Shown here one piece after another: positions 49,895 to 58,757 of a stretch of DNA of 64,000 nt; position 1 is the first letter of the stretch; each line of letters opens with the position of its first letter. The position numbers and the translations under genes were made by a program. A model generated the notes under the pieces. That model ran no database searches, had not been told where the DNA came from, and worked only from the letters and a program-made list of their open reading frames with translations. The stretch spans positions 56,296 to 120,295 of the forward strand of contig JAFWSN010000001.1 in NCBI GenBank assembly GCA_017519305.1, given 5' to 3'. This DNA comes from Candidatus Saccharimonadota bacterium. GTDB taxonomy: Bacteria; Patescibacteriota; Saccharimonadia; Saccharimonadales; Saccharimonadaceae.

Positions 49895-51110
49895 GATTAG
49901 AACCGTTTTCAAATTTGAAGTCATTCGCCAGCTCAAGAAACCAACTTTTTGGATTTCGTTGCTCTTGTTCCCACTCGGTATCGCCGCGGTGCTCGGGCTT
50001 TCAGCAATGAATAGCGGCGGCATCGAAGATACGATTTCGAACATCGATTTTTCCAACAAAAAAGTCGGTATCACTGACGACGCCAATTTGCTAAGCGACG
50101 AAGTGTTGGCTAGTACCGGTATTGAATTTACCAAAGTTAAAACCGAAGAAGCCGGCCGTGACATGGTTAAAAATAACGACCTAGACCTCTATTATTACGT
50201 ATCTGAAGATTTTGTCGAGAGTCATAAAGTTAAAATTTATGATCGCGCGGCGGATACCGGGCTGTTCAATTTCTATTCCATTCCGTTTGCGAATCTCTTA
50301 AAATTAAACGTCTATCAGAAGCTCTCGCCAGAGGAGATTGTCTTGGTTGAAAACACGGTCGATTACGAAACCGTCGATCTTGATGCGGATGGCGCGCAGG
50401 TTAGCGTAATGGGTCAGGCGATCGTGCCGATTGCGATTTTGGGCATCTTTTACATCTTAATCTGTGTATTTGGTAACCGTCTCACTATGGCCCTGGTAGA
50501 AGAAAAAGAGAATCGCATCTCCGAGATGATTTTGACTTCTGTTTCGGCCAAAAACCTCGTAATTGGCAAAATTTTGAGTCTGATTACACTTGGTTTTATC
50601 CAGATTGTCGTGTTCGTGATTCCGATAATTGCTGCGGTGATCATTTATCGTGATAGTCCAATGGTGGCGCCATATCTCGCCATCATCGATCTCGACCCGA
50701 TTCGTGTAATCGGCAATATTCTCCTACTATTAATGTCGTACTTTATGTTTGCTGGCGCCTGCATGATGGTCGGTTCACTCATGCCAACCGCTCGCGACGC
50801 TTCGCAGTATATTGGTATTGTGATGATGGGTGTGGTGATGCCACTGTTCTTCATGAATAATTTCATGACTGGCGATGCTAATCTTGTAACTTATATCTTG
50901 TCATACTTCCCATTATCATCACCGATTGCCTTGATGATGCGCAATGCCTTTGGTAACTTACCGGCGTACGAGCTCCTAATCGGTATTATTGAGCTTGGCG
51001 TGGCTTCGGCTTTCGTGATGCGCCTCACGGTTAAGAGCTTCCAAAAGAACGCGATTAACTTTTCGGTAGTAAAGCCACATTTTGGTCCGCGCAAAGCTTG
51101 GAAGAAATAA
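49887..51110 (+). CDS. ABC-2 type permease (NatB-like)
   Basis: 407 residues: one N-terminal helix (about 20-38), a large extracytoplasmic domain (about 45-165), then five to six helices with the coupling segment VEEKENRISEMILTSVSAKNL, typical of NatB/ABC-2 exporters. The start is ATG 49887 with GGAGGTG four bases upstream, overlapping the ATPase gene by 8 nt. Together the two genes form a complete exporter; the substrate (Na+, lipid or drug) is not evident. Confidence 0.9.
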   Translation: MNKIRTVFKFEVIRQLKKPTFWISLLLFPLGIAAVLGLSAMNSGGIEDTISNIDFSNKKVGITDDANLLSDEVLASTGIEFTKVKTEEAGRDMVKNNDLDLYYYVSEDFVESHKVKIYDRAADTGLFNFYSIPFANLLKLNVYQKLSPEEIVLVENTVDYETVDLDADGAQVSVMGQAIVPIAILGIFYILICVFGNRLTMALVEEKENRISEMILTSVSAKNLVIGKILSLITLGFIQIVVFVIPIIAAVIIYRDSPMVAPYLAIIDLDPIRVIGNILLLLMSYFMFAGACMMVGSLMPTARDASQYIGIVMMGVVMPLFFMNNFMTGDANLVTYILSYFPLSSPIALMMRNAFGNLPAYELLIGIIELGVASAFVMRLTVKSFQKNAINFSVVKPHFGPRKAWKK

Positions 51111-51123
51111 TTTCTCTGAATGG

Positions 51124-51153
51124 AAAAAGGTCGCTAGAATTAGCGACCTTTTT
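51124..51153. terminator. Bidirectional terminator
   Basis: AAGGTCGCTA-GAAT-TAGCGACCTT with A-run and T-run. It ends the ABC operon and the convergent orphan gene. Confidence 0.9.
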
Positions 51154-51173
51154 GTTGATAGAGTTTTTACCGC

Positions 51174-51671
51174 CTACTGCTCGGCTTTTTTATAGCGGTT
51201 GTCGACCAACCACTGTTCGAGCCAATGTTTGCCGGCTTTAAAGCTCTTGATTATCTCCGGAGAGAATGTCGAGTCGTATGCTGATAGGCAGAGCATCAGC
51301 TCATAGAATTCAATGGTCAGTCGGCAATATTGCTCTTTGTAGTCCTCCGGAATAATCCGGTTAACGAGCAGGTACTCGACCGATTTACGCCTTCTTACTG
51401 GCTGATCACTCAGCTCGAAGTTCTTTTCTGTGCATTCGCCGAAGAACTTTGAGCCGTTGAAATTCAGAGTCTCGCGAACGGCGGACCATTTCGCGTACTC
51501 TTCATCGGCGCTTATATCCACAGTTGTTACCTGAGTATAAGGATCATACTCGGCAAGGACATTAAACGGCAAGTCTGCCGGTAACTTCGCGAACTCCTTG
51601 CGGGCACGCGAATCGCACCTCTCAATTTTGACGCTCAGGCGAAAATTGCCTTTTTCAACTCTCATTTCCAT
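51174..51671 (-). CDS. Orphan protein
   Basis: Not recognised. 165 residues, soluble, charged; first half beta-rich (RVEKGNFRLSVKIERCDSRA onward), second half helical (IPEDYKEQYCRLTIEFYELMLCLSAY). Ends KAGKHWLEQWLVDNRYKKAEQ. ATG 51671 follows the strong site AGGGAGGTG; a GTG inside that site is rejected as start. Single-gene transcript with its own terminator. Confidence 0.68.
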   Translation of the reverse strand: MEMRVEKGNFRLSVKIERCDSRARKEFAKLPADLPFNVLAEYDPYTQVTTVDISADEEYAKWSAVRETLNFNGSKFFGECTEKNFELSDQPVRRRKSVEYLLVNRIIPEDYKEQYCRLTIEFYELMLCLSAYDSTFSPEIIKSFKAGKHWLEQWLVDNRYKKAEQ

Positions 51672-51888
51672 AAAGAACACCTCCCTAAAATTTTATCTTA
51701 CAATTATATCACAAAAGACCAAAAAAGTAAAGCTATACGCGGACCCCAACAGGGGCTACCTTTGCTGGTAACCTTTTTGATGCTATAATAGTGAAATATT
51801 GGTGGGAGTAAATTAAAAATTGGTTAGGTTTTTTAATGGACTGCCACGCGCACACTTAAAATTCAAAAATATGACAAGGGGGATATAT

Positions 51889-52539
51889 ATGGGCACTGTA
51901 AAAATAGTTTTTATAGGAAAGAAGAACTCAGGAAAAGAGACTTTTAGAAAATGCCTGGAAGACACAAGAACATACTTTGGTTTTTTCGATAGAACGGAAG
52001 TCCATACTGAAGGATCCGCTATTACAATCACAGAATACGATATTCCATTCGATTTTACGTCGTTTGATCTGGTCGTGCTTAACGAAATAATTCTCGACGA
52101 AAGGGATACTGCTAAAATCTTGGAAGATGTCTCATTATTGCTCCAGGCTGGTGTAGTACGCCTTAGTGCTACGGCCAGACAACTCGGTCTATATACGACC
52201 GGACTAGCGTTCGATGAGAGGGTTATTTACGTCTGCGATACGGGGAATCAGGAATTAGACCAAAAACTCAAGGAGTTGCTCGAGCAATATTACCACGAAT
52301 ACTCCAGGTCTCCGTATGCTATATTTGCATACGATGACGTGGCGGACAGTGCGGAAGAAACCCTTAGGACTATTCCTCGTGCGAAGAAGGCGGTTGAAGC
52401 GAAATATAAGATAGACCGCATTTATATTGCCAAGGGTATTGAGCGGGCAGGATACTTGATGCTCACAAAGAATATCCTTTTTGGCGCACTTTTGCTTGCT
52501 GCGGTCGATTTGGTAGTGGCAAACATGCCCAAAACCTAA
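51889..52539 (+). CDS. P-loop GTPase-like orphan with C-terminal membrane helix
   Basis: 216 residues. The start VKIVFIGKKNSGKETFRKCL looks like a small-GTPase strand and P-loop, but the residue after the invariant Lys is Glu, not Ser or Thr, which would disturb Mg2+ binding. Strand FDLVVLNEI stands where a Walker B DxxG would be expected. A helical middle and a C-terminal hydrophobic segment (about 188-212) follow, so it may be tail-anchored. ATG 51889 follows AAGGGGG; longer frames upstream are rejected. TATAAT near 51783 implies a leader of about 95 nt. Nucleotide binding is uncertain. Confidence 0.65.
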   Translation: MGTVKIVFIGKKNSGKETFRKCLEDTRTYFGFFDRTEVHTEGSAITITEYDIPFDFTSFDLVVLNEIILDERDTAKILEDVSLLLQAGVVRLSATARQLGLYTTGLAFDERVIYVCDTGNQELDQKLKELLEQYYHEYSRSPYAIFAYDDVADSAEETLRTIPRAKKAVEAKYKIDRIYIAKGIERAGYLMLTKNILFGALLLAAVDLVVANMPKT

Positions 52540-52547
52540 CTCAATTA

Positions 52548-52573
52548 GGCCGCCCTTTACGGGGGGCCTTTTT
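52548..52573 (+). terminator. Terminator of the GTPase-like gene
   Basis: GGCCGCCC-TTTAC-GGGGGGCC followed by TTTTT. Confidence 0.85.
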
Positions 52574-52590
52574 GATGGTATGATATAAAA

Positions 52591-53541
52591 ATGAACATTT
52601 GGCAAGAGCTACCAAAACCGTTTCTGATTTTGGCCCCGATGGAAGGCGTCACCGATTTGGCATTTCGCCAAGTGATTGCGAAAGCTGGTCGGCCAGATCT
52701 TTTTTATACCGAATTTACGAACGTTTCTAGCTATACCTCTGAAAAAGGCCGCCATAATGCCTTGGAGCGCCTTGCTATTTCCGATTCCGACAAACCAATC
52801 ATTGCTCAAATTTGGGGTAAAAACCCAGACCATTTTTCAGAAATCGCTCGAGATTTGGAGTCCCTTGGATTTTGCGGAATTGATTTAAACTTTGGCTGTC
52901 CAGATAAGCATGTCAATAAGGCTGGCGGCGGCGCCGCGATGATTAAAACACCAGAGCTTGCCGTAGAATGCTATCGTCAGGTATGCGCCGCAACCAAGCT
53001 TCCGGTTTCAATTAAAACTCGCCTTGGTTTTTCTTTTGTCGATGAGTATAAGACTTGGCTTCCGATCCTGCTCGCCGAGCATCCGGCTGCTCTTACGGTA
53101 CATCTTCGTACGCGTAAAGAAATGTCTAAGGTCGATGCTCACTATGAGCTAATTCCAGAGATTTTAAAGATGCGTGACGAGATTTCGCCGGAGACTAAAT
53201 TAATTATTAATGGCGACATCAAAGACCGTGCCGCCGTTATGGAGTTGCACGCCAAATATCCGGAAGTTGATGGCTTCATGATTGGCCGCGGTGTCTTTGC
53301 AAATCCGTATTGTTTTACGGACCACGTCGCCACGCGTGAAGAATTGATGGAATTATTACAATTGCATCTCAATTTATACGAAGAGCAAATGAATCTGCAC
53401 GGCTTACCGTATGAGCCTCTCAAACATTATTACAAGATTTACATCAACAATTTCCCGGGCGCCTCGGATGTGCGCGCTAAGCTGATGGAGACTCACTCAG
53501 TAATCGAGGCCAGGGAAGTATTAGCAAAACTCGAAGACTAA
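52591..53541 (+). CDS. dus: tRNA-dihydrouridine synthase
   Basis: FMN enzyme reducing uridine in tRNA D-loops. 316 residues, TIM barrel: LAPMEGVTDLAFR near 11-23, IAQIWGKNPDHF, LNFGCPDKHVNKAGGGAAM (catalytic Cys), VSIKTRLGF, INGDIKDR and MIGRGVFANPY, then a helical C-terminal domain. TATGAT at 52579-52584 lies 6 nt before the ATG (leaderless). The deaminase-like remnant on the other strand overlaps its last bases. Confidence 0.94.
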   Translation: MNIWQELPKPFLILAPMEGVTDLAFRQVIAKAGRPDLFYTEFTNVSSYTSEKGRHNALERLAISDSDKPIIAQIWGKNPDHFSEIARDLESLGFCGIDLNFGCPDKHVNKAGGGAAMIKTPELAVECYRQVCAATKLPVSIKTRLGFSFVDEYKTWLPILLAEHPAALTVHLRTRKEMSKVDAHYELIPEILKMRDEISPETKLIINGDIKDRAAVMELHAKYPEVDGFMIGRGVFANPYCFTDHVATREELMELLQLHLNLYEEQMNLHGLPYEPLKHYYKIYINNFPGASDVRAKLMETHSVIEAREVLAKLED

Positions 53542-53660
53542 TCCTTATATCTTTTTTCGCCCCACCAATTTGGAATAATGTCTTTTAAAAGCACGGTTTT
53601 GCGGCTCTCATAATCAGCAAGCATCCTGAGTGCAGCTGCGCGTTCGGCACACAAGTTCAT
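53538..53660 (-). pseudogene. Possible cytidine-deaminase remnant (40 codons)
   Basis: Reads MNLCAERAAALRMLADYESR, then KTVLLKDIIPNWWGEKRYKD, and stops inside the end of dus. NLCAERAAAL matches the Cys-Ala-Glu zinc/catalytic motif of cytidine deaminases, and the end resembles their C-terminal LLP-x-x-F segment, but the second zinc motif PCxxC that should lie between is missing. The frame is open upstream as FLRSTSGV, into the end of the GNAT gene. It looks like a gene with its N-terminus and a central block deleted. A real short protein is possible but less likely. Confidence 0.4.
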
Positions 53661-53677
53661 TACGCCGCTAGTGCTCC

Positions 53678-54232
53678 TTAAGAATTAATTTTGCTAAATA
53701 TACACATCCCATAACGCTCCCCCTCGAGGAATAGCCTCTCGCGGAGAATCGTTTCGAACTCAAATCCGCAGCGCTCGGCCACGGCGCGCGAAGCCATGTT
53801 TTTGTCTGCAGCGCGGATCACTACGCAGTGCATCTCTAACTTTTTAAAAGCCAAATCCGTCAAGAGGTTCACGGCTCTCGTGATAATGCCGCGACCGGTA
53901 AAATCTTTCACTAGCCAATAACCGATTTCGCAAGTCTGATTGAAGCGATCCACGTTCATTAATTCAATACTGCCAGCGAAAACGCCGTCATAGAAAATAT
54001 CGTAGGTATAGCCAGTGTCTTTTGAAAATTCCTCGGCTTTGCGAACTTGATATTCGCGCATCTTTTCGATTCCGGCCTCAGTCGTTTCGCAATCTTCGTA
54101 AAAATGTACCCAAGTCAGCCATGGCAAAAGATGATCGCGTGAAGCCATCGCGGCGGTGTATTTTTCGGCGGCCCAGTCTGGGCTGATCGCACGAAGTTCG
54201 ATATTTGAATCAATCTGTATTTTCGCTTCCAT
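53678..54232 (-). CDS. GNAT N-acetyltransferase (RimJ/RimL type)
   Basis: 184 residues: LRAISPDWAAEKYTAAM start, central strands with AGSIELMNVDRFNQTCEIGYWL, acetyl-CoA loop DFTGRGIITRAV, and ADKNMASRAVAERCGFEFE. This is the pattern of RimJ/RimL enzymes that acetylate N-terminal amines or small amines. TATAAT on the minus strand (54244 to 54239) lies 6 nt before the ATG, implying a leaderless message. The target is unknown. Confidence 0.9.
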   Translation of the reverse strand: MEAKIQIDSNIELRAISPDWAAEKYTAAMASRDHLLPWLTWVHFYEDCETTEAGIEKMREYQVRKAEEFSKDTGYTYDIFYDGVFAGSIELMNVDRFNQTCEIGYWLVKDFTGRGIITRAVNLLTDLAFKKLEMHCVVIRAADKNMASRAVAERCGFEFETILRERLFLEGERYGMCIFSKINS

Positions 54233-54296
54233 ATTTTTATTATATAGCCGCTAGGGAAATAGGCAAGCGCTAGTCGGGCGTGATATAATTAATCTC

Positions 54297-55367
54297 ATGC
54301 AAGAGCTCGAAAAACGCCTAGAAATCTTAAACCAAAATCTCGCCGCTGCGTGGGATAAACTTGGTATCGATGAAAAAATCGCGCGCATCGAAACGCTCGA
54401 AAAAGAGGTGGCGGAGCCAGAAATTTGGCAAAACCCAGCCAACGCTACTGCTAAAAATCAAGAGCTCGCTAAACTTACGGATGAAATTAATCCTTGGAAA
54501 TTATTGCATACCCAAACTAGCGACATCAAAGAATTAATTACTCTTAGTGATGACGGTTTAAAGAGTGAAATCGAAGAGCAGGTTGCGGCGCTCGAAAAGA
54601 CTTACGAAGAGCTCAAAAAGGCTCTGCGTTTTAATGGTCCACACGACGATAAGAATGCGATTTTACGTATTACCGCTGGTGTAGGCGGAACAGAGGCTAT
54701 GGATTGGTCTGGCATGCTTGAACGCATGTATTTAAGGTTCGCTGAACGAAATGGCTTCAAAGCTGCACTTGTAGAACGTACCGCTGGGGAAGAAGCCGGT
54801 ATCAAGACGGCTGTTTACGAAATTTCCGGATCGCATGCTTACGGCACCCTCAAATCTGAACACGGTGTTCATCGCCTAGTACGTCTTTCGCCGTTCAATG
54901 CCAATAATTTGCGCCAAACTTCCTTCTCTCTAGTAGAAGTTCTCCCTGTTATTAAAGCCGATACCGACATTAAGATCGACGAAAAAGATCTTCGTATCGA
55001 TGTTTATCACTCGGGTGGCCACGGCGGACAGTCTGTCAATACCACGAACTCTGCAGTCCGCATCACGCATCTTCCAACCAACACTGTTGTTGCCATTCAG
55101 AACGAGCGCTCTCAGCTTCAGAACAAAGAAAAAGCGATGGAAATCTTAAGAGGTAAACTTGTTCAGATGCAGCTCGAACAGCACGCTGAATCTATCGATA
55201 AACTCCGCGCCGGTGAATCCGCTAAATGGGGACAGCAAATCCGCAACTACGTACTCCAGCCATACCGCCTAGTTAAAGACACTCGTACGGAACACGAAGA
55301 AACTGATACTGACGCTGTTCTAGACGGCGAGATCATGCCGTTCATCGACGCTTATCTTGATTTGTAA
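54297..55367 (+). CDS. prfB: Peptide chain release factor 2 (RF2), no programmed frameshift
   Basis: Terminates translation at UGA and UAA. 356 residues: helical domain 1, the anticodon-like tripeptide SPF (198-200), GGHGGQS with the catalytic GGQ at 243-245, and a C-terminal helix with LQPYRLVKDTRTEHE. One continuous frame; the +1 frameshift site that controls prfB in many bacteria is absent. TATAAT at 54284-54289, seven bases before the ATG, implies leaderless translation. Presence of RF2 supports UGA as stop, separating this organism from Gracilibacteria and SR1. Confidence 0.97.
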   Translation: MQELEKRLEILNQNLAAAWDKLGIDEKIARIETLEKEVAEPEIWQNPANATAKNQELAKLTDEINPWKLLHTQTSDIKELITLSDDGLKSEIEEQVAALEKTYEELKKALRFNGPHDDKNAILRITAGVGGTEAMDWSGMLERMYLRFAERNGFKAALVERTAGEEAGIKTAVYEISGSHAYGTLKSEHGVHRLVRLSPFNANNLRQTSFSLVEVLPVIKADTDIKIDEKDLRIDVYHSGGHGGQSVNTTNSAVRITHLPTNTVVAIQNERSQLQNKEKAMEILRGKLVQMQLEQHAESIDKLRAGESAKWGQQIRNYVLQPYRLVKDTRTEHEETDTDAVLDGEIMPFIDAYLDL

Positions 55368-55440
55368 CTTAGCTAGGTGGACGATTTTTGAAGGGGGATT
55401 TTTCATGCAAAAAATCCCTAAAAAATCTCTTAAAAACCCC

Positions 55441-55565
55441 TTGTAATATCTTGCAATCTGTGATAAAATTAGAACGTTATCTAGACGTAGGAGTAGGTCC
55501 AACAGAGGAAACCGCTCGAGAGTCTAGTTTTAATAGTGTTAAAAAATTTAAGGGAAAGGAATAGA
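55441..55565 (+). promoter_or_regulatory. Promoter and leader of the ribosomal protein operon
   Basis: TTGTAA, a 17-nt spacer and TAAAAT (55464-55469), then a leader of about 90 nt. CTAGAC (55481-55486) pairs with GTCTAG (55522-55527), enclosing AGGAGTAGGTCC and a GC-rich segment. Ribosomal protein operons are often controlled by such leaders through L4 or another product, but the structure is not one I recognise. AGGGAAAGG before the ATG serves rplC. Confidence 0.55.
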
Positions 55566-56186
55566 ATGCAAGTCATTCTCGGCACCAAAATTGGTATGAC
55601 CCAGATCATCGGCAAAGATGGCGTTGTAACCCCTGTTACAATCCTTCAAGCCGGCCCAGCCACAGTGACTCAGATTAAAACCGTCGAAACCGATGGTTAT
55701 AACGCTGTGCAGGTGGGTTACGGTCAGGGTAAGAATCTGAGCAAGTCGGTTTCCGGTCACGTCAAAAAGGCTGGAGAAAATATTAACCCTAAGGTTCTGA
55801 AAGAATTCCGCGTCGAAGAAATCCCAGAAGGTTTGAAGGTTGGCGATCAAATTACCGTCGACAGCTTCAACCTCGGCGACAAAGTTGCCGCTACTGGTGT
55901 TTCTAAAGGTAAAGGCTTTGCCGGTACCGTCAAACGTTGGAACTTCCAAGAATCACGTAACACCCACGGCTTCAAGGGCGATATTCGTAAAGTCGGTTCT
56001 ATCGGCTCGATGTATCCTCAAAAAGTTTTCAAAGGCAAACGTATGCCAGGCCGCATGGGTCACGATCAAGTTACCGTGAAGAACCTCGTTGTTAGCTTTA
56101 TCGACAAAGAGAACAACCTCCTTGGTCTCAAGGGCGCAGTCCCTGGTCCAAAGAAAGGAATTGTAAGCGTGGAGGGAAAGAACTAA
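55566..56186 (+). CDS. rplC: Ribosomal protein L3
   Basis: 206 residues: QVILGTKIGMTQI start, the buried loop TVKRWNFQESRNTHG (here with a variant of the usual FKRHGF), GSIGSMYPQKVFKGKRMPGRMG and a final VSVEGKN. First gene of the operon, which normally would be preceded by rpsJ (S10). ATG 55566 fits the family start; a longer frame from 55536 is rejected. Confidence 0.97.
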   Translation: MQVILGTKIGMTQIIGKDGVVTPVTILQAGPATVTQIKTVETDGYNAVQVGYGQGKNLSKSVSGHVKKAGENINPKVLKEFRVEEIPEGLKVGDQITVDSFNLGDKVAATGVSKGKGFAGTVKRWNFQESRNTHGFKGDIRKVGSIGSMYPQKVFKGKRMPGRMGHDQVTVKNLVVSFIDKENNLLGLKGAVPGPKKGIVSVEGKN

Positions 56187-56187
56187 T

Positions 56188-56787
56188 ATGGCTACTTTGA
56201 ATAAAGATGTTTTCGGCCTATCAGTCGAGAACCACGAACTCGTAAAACTCGCTTATGATGCATATCTTGCTAACTCTCGCAGCTCACACGCTAAAACTTT
56301 GAAGCGTGGCGAAGTCCGCGGTGGTGGTAAGAAACCATGGAAGCAAAAAGGCACCGGTCGTGCACGCTTCGGCAGCACCCGCAACCCTATCTGGCGCCAT
56401 GGTGGTGTAGCCTTCGGCCGCACCGGCGAAGAAAACTTCACCAAGAAACTTAGCAAATCAGCCAAGAAAATTGCTGTCCGCCAAGCTCTCTCGATGAAGA
56501 ATCAAGACAAGGCTATCTTTACTCTTGCTACTGACGTCAAACTCACTGGCAAAACCAAAGATGCAGTCAAAGTTTTGAAAGATATGAAGCTCGAGGGCAA
56601 AAACGTACTCGCTGTTGCAACTGAGAAGACTCCAGAAGTTCTTCGCTCAACCAACAACTTGCCAAACGTCAAACTCGTTCGCGCAACCTATCTCAATGTA
56701 TTTGATATCATGAACGCTGACGCTATCGTCTTTAGCGACGCTAGCATGAAAGCAACCGTTGAATGGCTAATGGGAGAGGAGAAGTAA
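56188..56787 (+). CDS. rplD: Ribosomal protein L4
   Basis: 199 residues: short N-terminal strand, the extended loop KTLKRGEVRGGGKKPWKQKG and TGRARFGSTRNPIWRHGGVAFG that lines the exit tunnel, then the globular part ending VEWLMGEEK. In many bacteria L4 also represses its own operon. It starts one base after rplC. Confidence 0.97.
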   Translation: MATLNKDVFGLSVENHELVKLAYDAYLANSRSSHAKTLKRGEVRGGGKKPWKQKGTGRARFGSTRNPIWRHGGVAFGRTGEENFTKKLSKSAKKIAVRQALSMKNQDKAIFTLATDVKLTGKTKDAVKVLKDMKLEGKNVLAVATEKTPEVLRSTNNLPNVKLVRATYLNVFDIMNADAIVFSDASMKATVEWLMGEEK

Positions 56788-56788
56788 T

Positions 56789-57214
56789 ATGGCAGACGCA
56801 AAAACCAATATCAACCTCCACCTCTTGGAGCCACGTGCTACTGAAAAAACCTACCGTGAACAAACCAAACGCACCTACGTTTTCTCAGTTAAACGCGATA
56901 TGAGCAAGCAAGAAGTTGCTAAACTCGTTGAAAAAGAATTTAACGTCACTGTTACCGATGTTCGCACTTTGATCCGCGACGGTAAAAAGACTAAATTCAG
57001 CAAGGGTAAACATGCTTATCCTGGTACGACTTATCGCCAAGATAAGAAATTTGCATACGTTACATTGAAAGAAGGCGACAAAATCAAAGTATTTGAAGAG
57101 CCTGAAGAAGAAAACAAGGCTGAAAAAGCCGTAAAGAGCAGCGCAAAGGAAGCCAAAGCTGAGGCTAAAGCCAAAGCTAAAGCTGACAAGAAAGCAGCTA
57201 AGGAGAATAAGTAA
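56789..57214 (+). CDS. rplW: Ribosomal protein L23 with Lys/Ala/Glu-rich tail
   Basis: 141 residues, about 40 longer than usual. The core (LLEPRATEKTYREQ, FSVKRDMSKQEVAKLVEKEFNV, KKFAYVTLKEGDKI) is followed by a low-complexity tail of Lys, Ala and Glu (about 105-141). L23 sits at the tunnel exit and docks trigger factor and SRP, so the tail could reach nascent chains. It overlaps rplB by one base. Confidence 0.95.
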   Translation: MADAKTNINLHLLEPRATEKTYREQTKRTYVFSVKRDMSKQEVAKLVEKEFNVTVTDVRTLIRDGKKTKFSKGKHAYPGTTYRQDKKFAYVTLKEGDKIKVFEEPEEENKAEKAVKSSAKEAKAEAKAKAKADKKAAKENK

Positions 57215-58050
57215 TGAGTATTAAAGCTTATCGCCCAGTTACTCCGGCTCAGCGTCAAAAAACGACCGAAGATTACGATCAAATCACGACCAAGAAGCCG
57301 ATGAAGTCATTGCTTCAAGCTAAGAAGCAACAAGCTGGTAAAAACAACCAAGGTCGCATTACTGTGCGCCATCGTGGTGGCGGCGTCAAACGCCATTACC
57401 GCATCCTCACCCACAACTTGCCAAAGAATCTTACTTTGACCGTTGAGGAAATCGAATACGATCCAAACCGTAGCGCTCGTATCGCTCGTGTTAAAGATCA
57501 AAACGGTGTCTACTACTATGTTGTCGCTGACACCAAAATGACTAAAGGTACTAAATTCTCTACTGGCGACGAAGCCGCCGTTGAAGATTCTAACCGTATG
57601 CCACTCGAAAATATCCCAGTTGGTACTTTCGTTTACGCTATCGAGATCACCCCAGGCCGCGGTGCTCAAATGGTCCGCGCTGCTGGTGCTTCCGCTCAGC
57701 TCATGGCAAAGGAAAATGGCTACGCCACTCTTAAAATGCCATCAGGTGAAGTTCGCAAAGTTCTTTCTACCTGTGAAGCATCAATCGGTGTCGTTTCTAA
57801 CCTCCAACACCAAAACGTCAAGATCGGCTCAGCTGGTCGCCGCCGCCGCAAAGGCATTCGCCCAACGGTCCGCGGTGTCGTGATGAACGCAACCGACCAC
57901 CCACACGGTGGTGGTGACGGCGGTCGTCACGGTACTGGTAAAGCTCCACGTACTCCATGGGGTCAACTGACGCTTGGGTTTAGGACTCGCCATAATAAGA
58001 AAACTAATAAAATGATCGTGCGCAGTCGCCACGAAGGAAAGAGGAAATAA
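57214..58050 (+). CDS. rplB: Ribosomal protein L2
   Basis: 278 residues: [12 protein letters not shown] start, [28 protein letters not shown], and the C-terminal [14 protein letters not shown] segment with the histidine near the peptidyl transferase centre. Highly conserved. Overlaps rplW and rpsS by single bases. Confidence 0.98.
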   Translation: MSIKAYRPVTPAQRQKTTEDYDQITTKKPMKSLLQAKKQQAGKNNQGRITVRHRGGGVKRHYRILTHNLPKNLTLTVEEIEYDPNRSARIARVKDQNGVYYYVVADTKMTKGTKFSTGDEAAVEDSNRMPLENIPVGTFVYAIEITPGRGAQMVRAAGASAQLMAKENGYATLKMPSGEVRKVLSTCEASIGVVSNLQHQNVKIGSAGRRRRKGIRPTVRGVVMNATDHPHGGGDGGRHGTGKAPRTPWGQLTLGFRTRHNKKTNKMIVRSRHEGKRK

Positions 58051-58343
58051 TGTCTCGCAGTCTTAAGAAAGGTCTATTTATAGACTACAAACTCGCGAAG
58101 AAGGTTGCTGCCCTCTCTGCCGAAGATCGCACAGTGATCAAGACTTGGGCTCGCCAATCAACCATCTCTCCAGAAATGGTTGGTCGCACCATCGCCGTTC
58201 ACAACGGTCGTATGCATGTCCCAGTTTTCATCTCTGAAAACATGGTCGGTCACAAGCTCGGTGAGTTCGCACCAACCCGCAAATTTAAGCGCCACGGTGG
58301 TAAGAAAGCCGCTGAGGCTGCAGCCGCAAAGGGAGGTAACTAA
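58050..58343 (+). CDS. rpsS: Ribosomal protein S19
   Basis: 97 residues: [56 protein letters not shown] and [14 protein letters not shown]. Followed by an Ala/Lys tail. SD GGAAAGAGG lies in the end of rplB. Confidence 0.97.
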   Translation: MSRSLKKGLFIDYKLAKKVAALSAEDRTVIKTWARQSTISPEMVGRTIAVHNGRMHVPVFISENMVGHKLGEFAPTRKFKRHGGKKAAEAAAAKGGN

Positions 58344-58345
58344 TT

Positions 58346-58756
58346 ATGACTACCCACTTTGCTCATGCATATGAAAAAGGCATCGATAGCCAACCACGCA
58401 AAACTAGTATTGTCGCTAGCTTGGTCCGCGATCGCTATGTCTCAGATGCTATTGTTATCTTGGAAAACACCCCACGCCGCGCCGCTAAGGCCGTTCGTAA
58501 AGCTATTGAGTCTGCTAACGCAAACCTTCTCAATAACTCCAAAGTTTCCATTGATCCAAAGACTATTCGTATCGCTCGTATCTCAGTGACCGCCGGAACC
58601 CGCATGCGTCGCTATGTTCCAGCTTCACGTGGACGCGCTTTGCCATACGAAAAGATTTCAAGCAACATCTTTGTCGAGGTCGCCGGCGAAGAGAAAGTAA
58701 AGAAGGCCGCCGAAGCTAAGAAAGCCGAACCGGCTAAAGAAAAGGAGAACAAGTAA
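58346..58756 (+). CDS. rplV: Ribosomal protein L22
   Basis: 136 residues: HAYEKGIDSQPRKTSIVASL opening, LENTPRRAAKAVRKAIESANA, the tunnel hairpin RISVTAGTRMRRYVPASRGRA, then a Lys/Ala/Glu-rich tail of about 20 residues. The core is normal; the tail resembles those of L23 and S19. GGGAGG at the end of rpsS serves as its site. Confidence 0.96.
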   Translation: MTTHFAHAYEKGIDSQPRKTSIVASLVRDRYVSDAIVILENTPRRAAKAVRKAIESANANLLNNSKVSIDPKTIRIARISVTAGTRMRRYVPASRGRALPYEKISSNIFVEVAGEEKVKKAAEAKKAEPAKEKENK

Positions 58757-58757
58757 T

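Noticed and set aside
54297..54420. Programmed frameshift in prfB
   Set aside because: The frame is continuous from ATG; no in-frame UGA or CUUUGA site is present near codon 25.
55536..55565. Longer L3 start
   Set aside because: The ten extra residues are not part of L3 and include the ribosome binding site.
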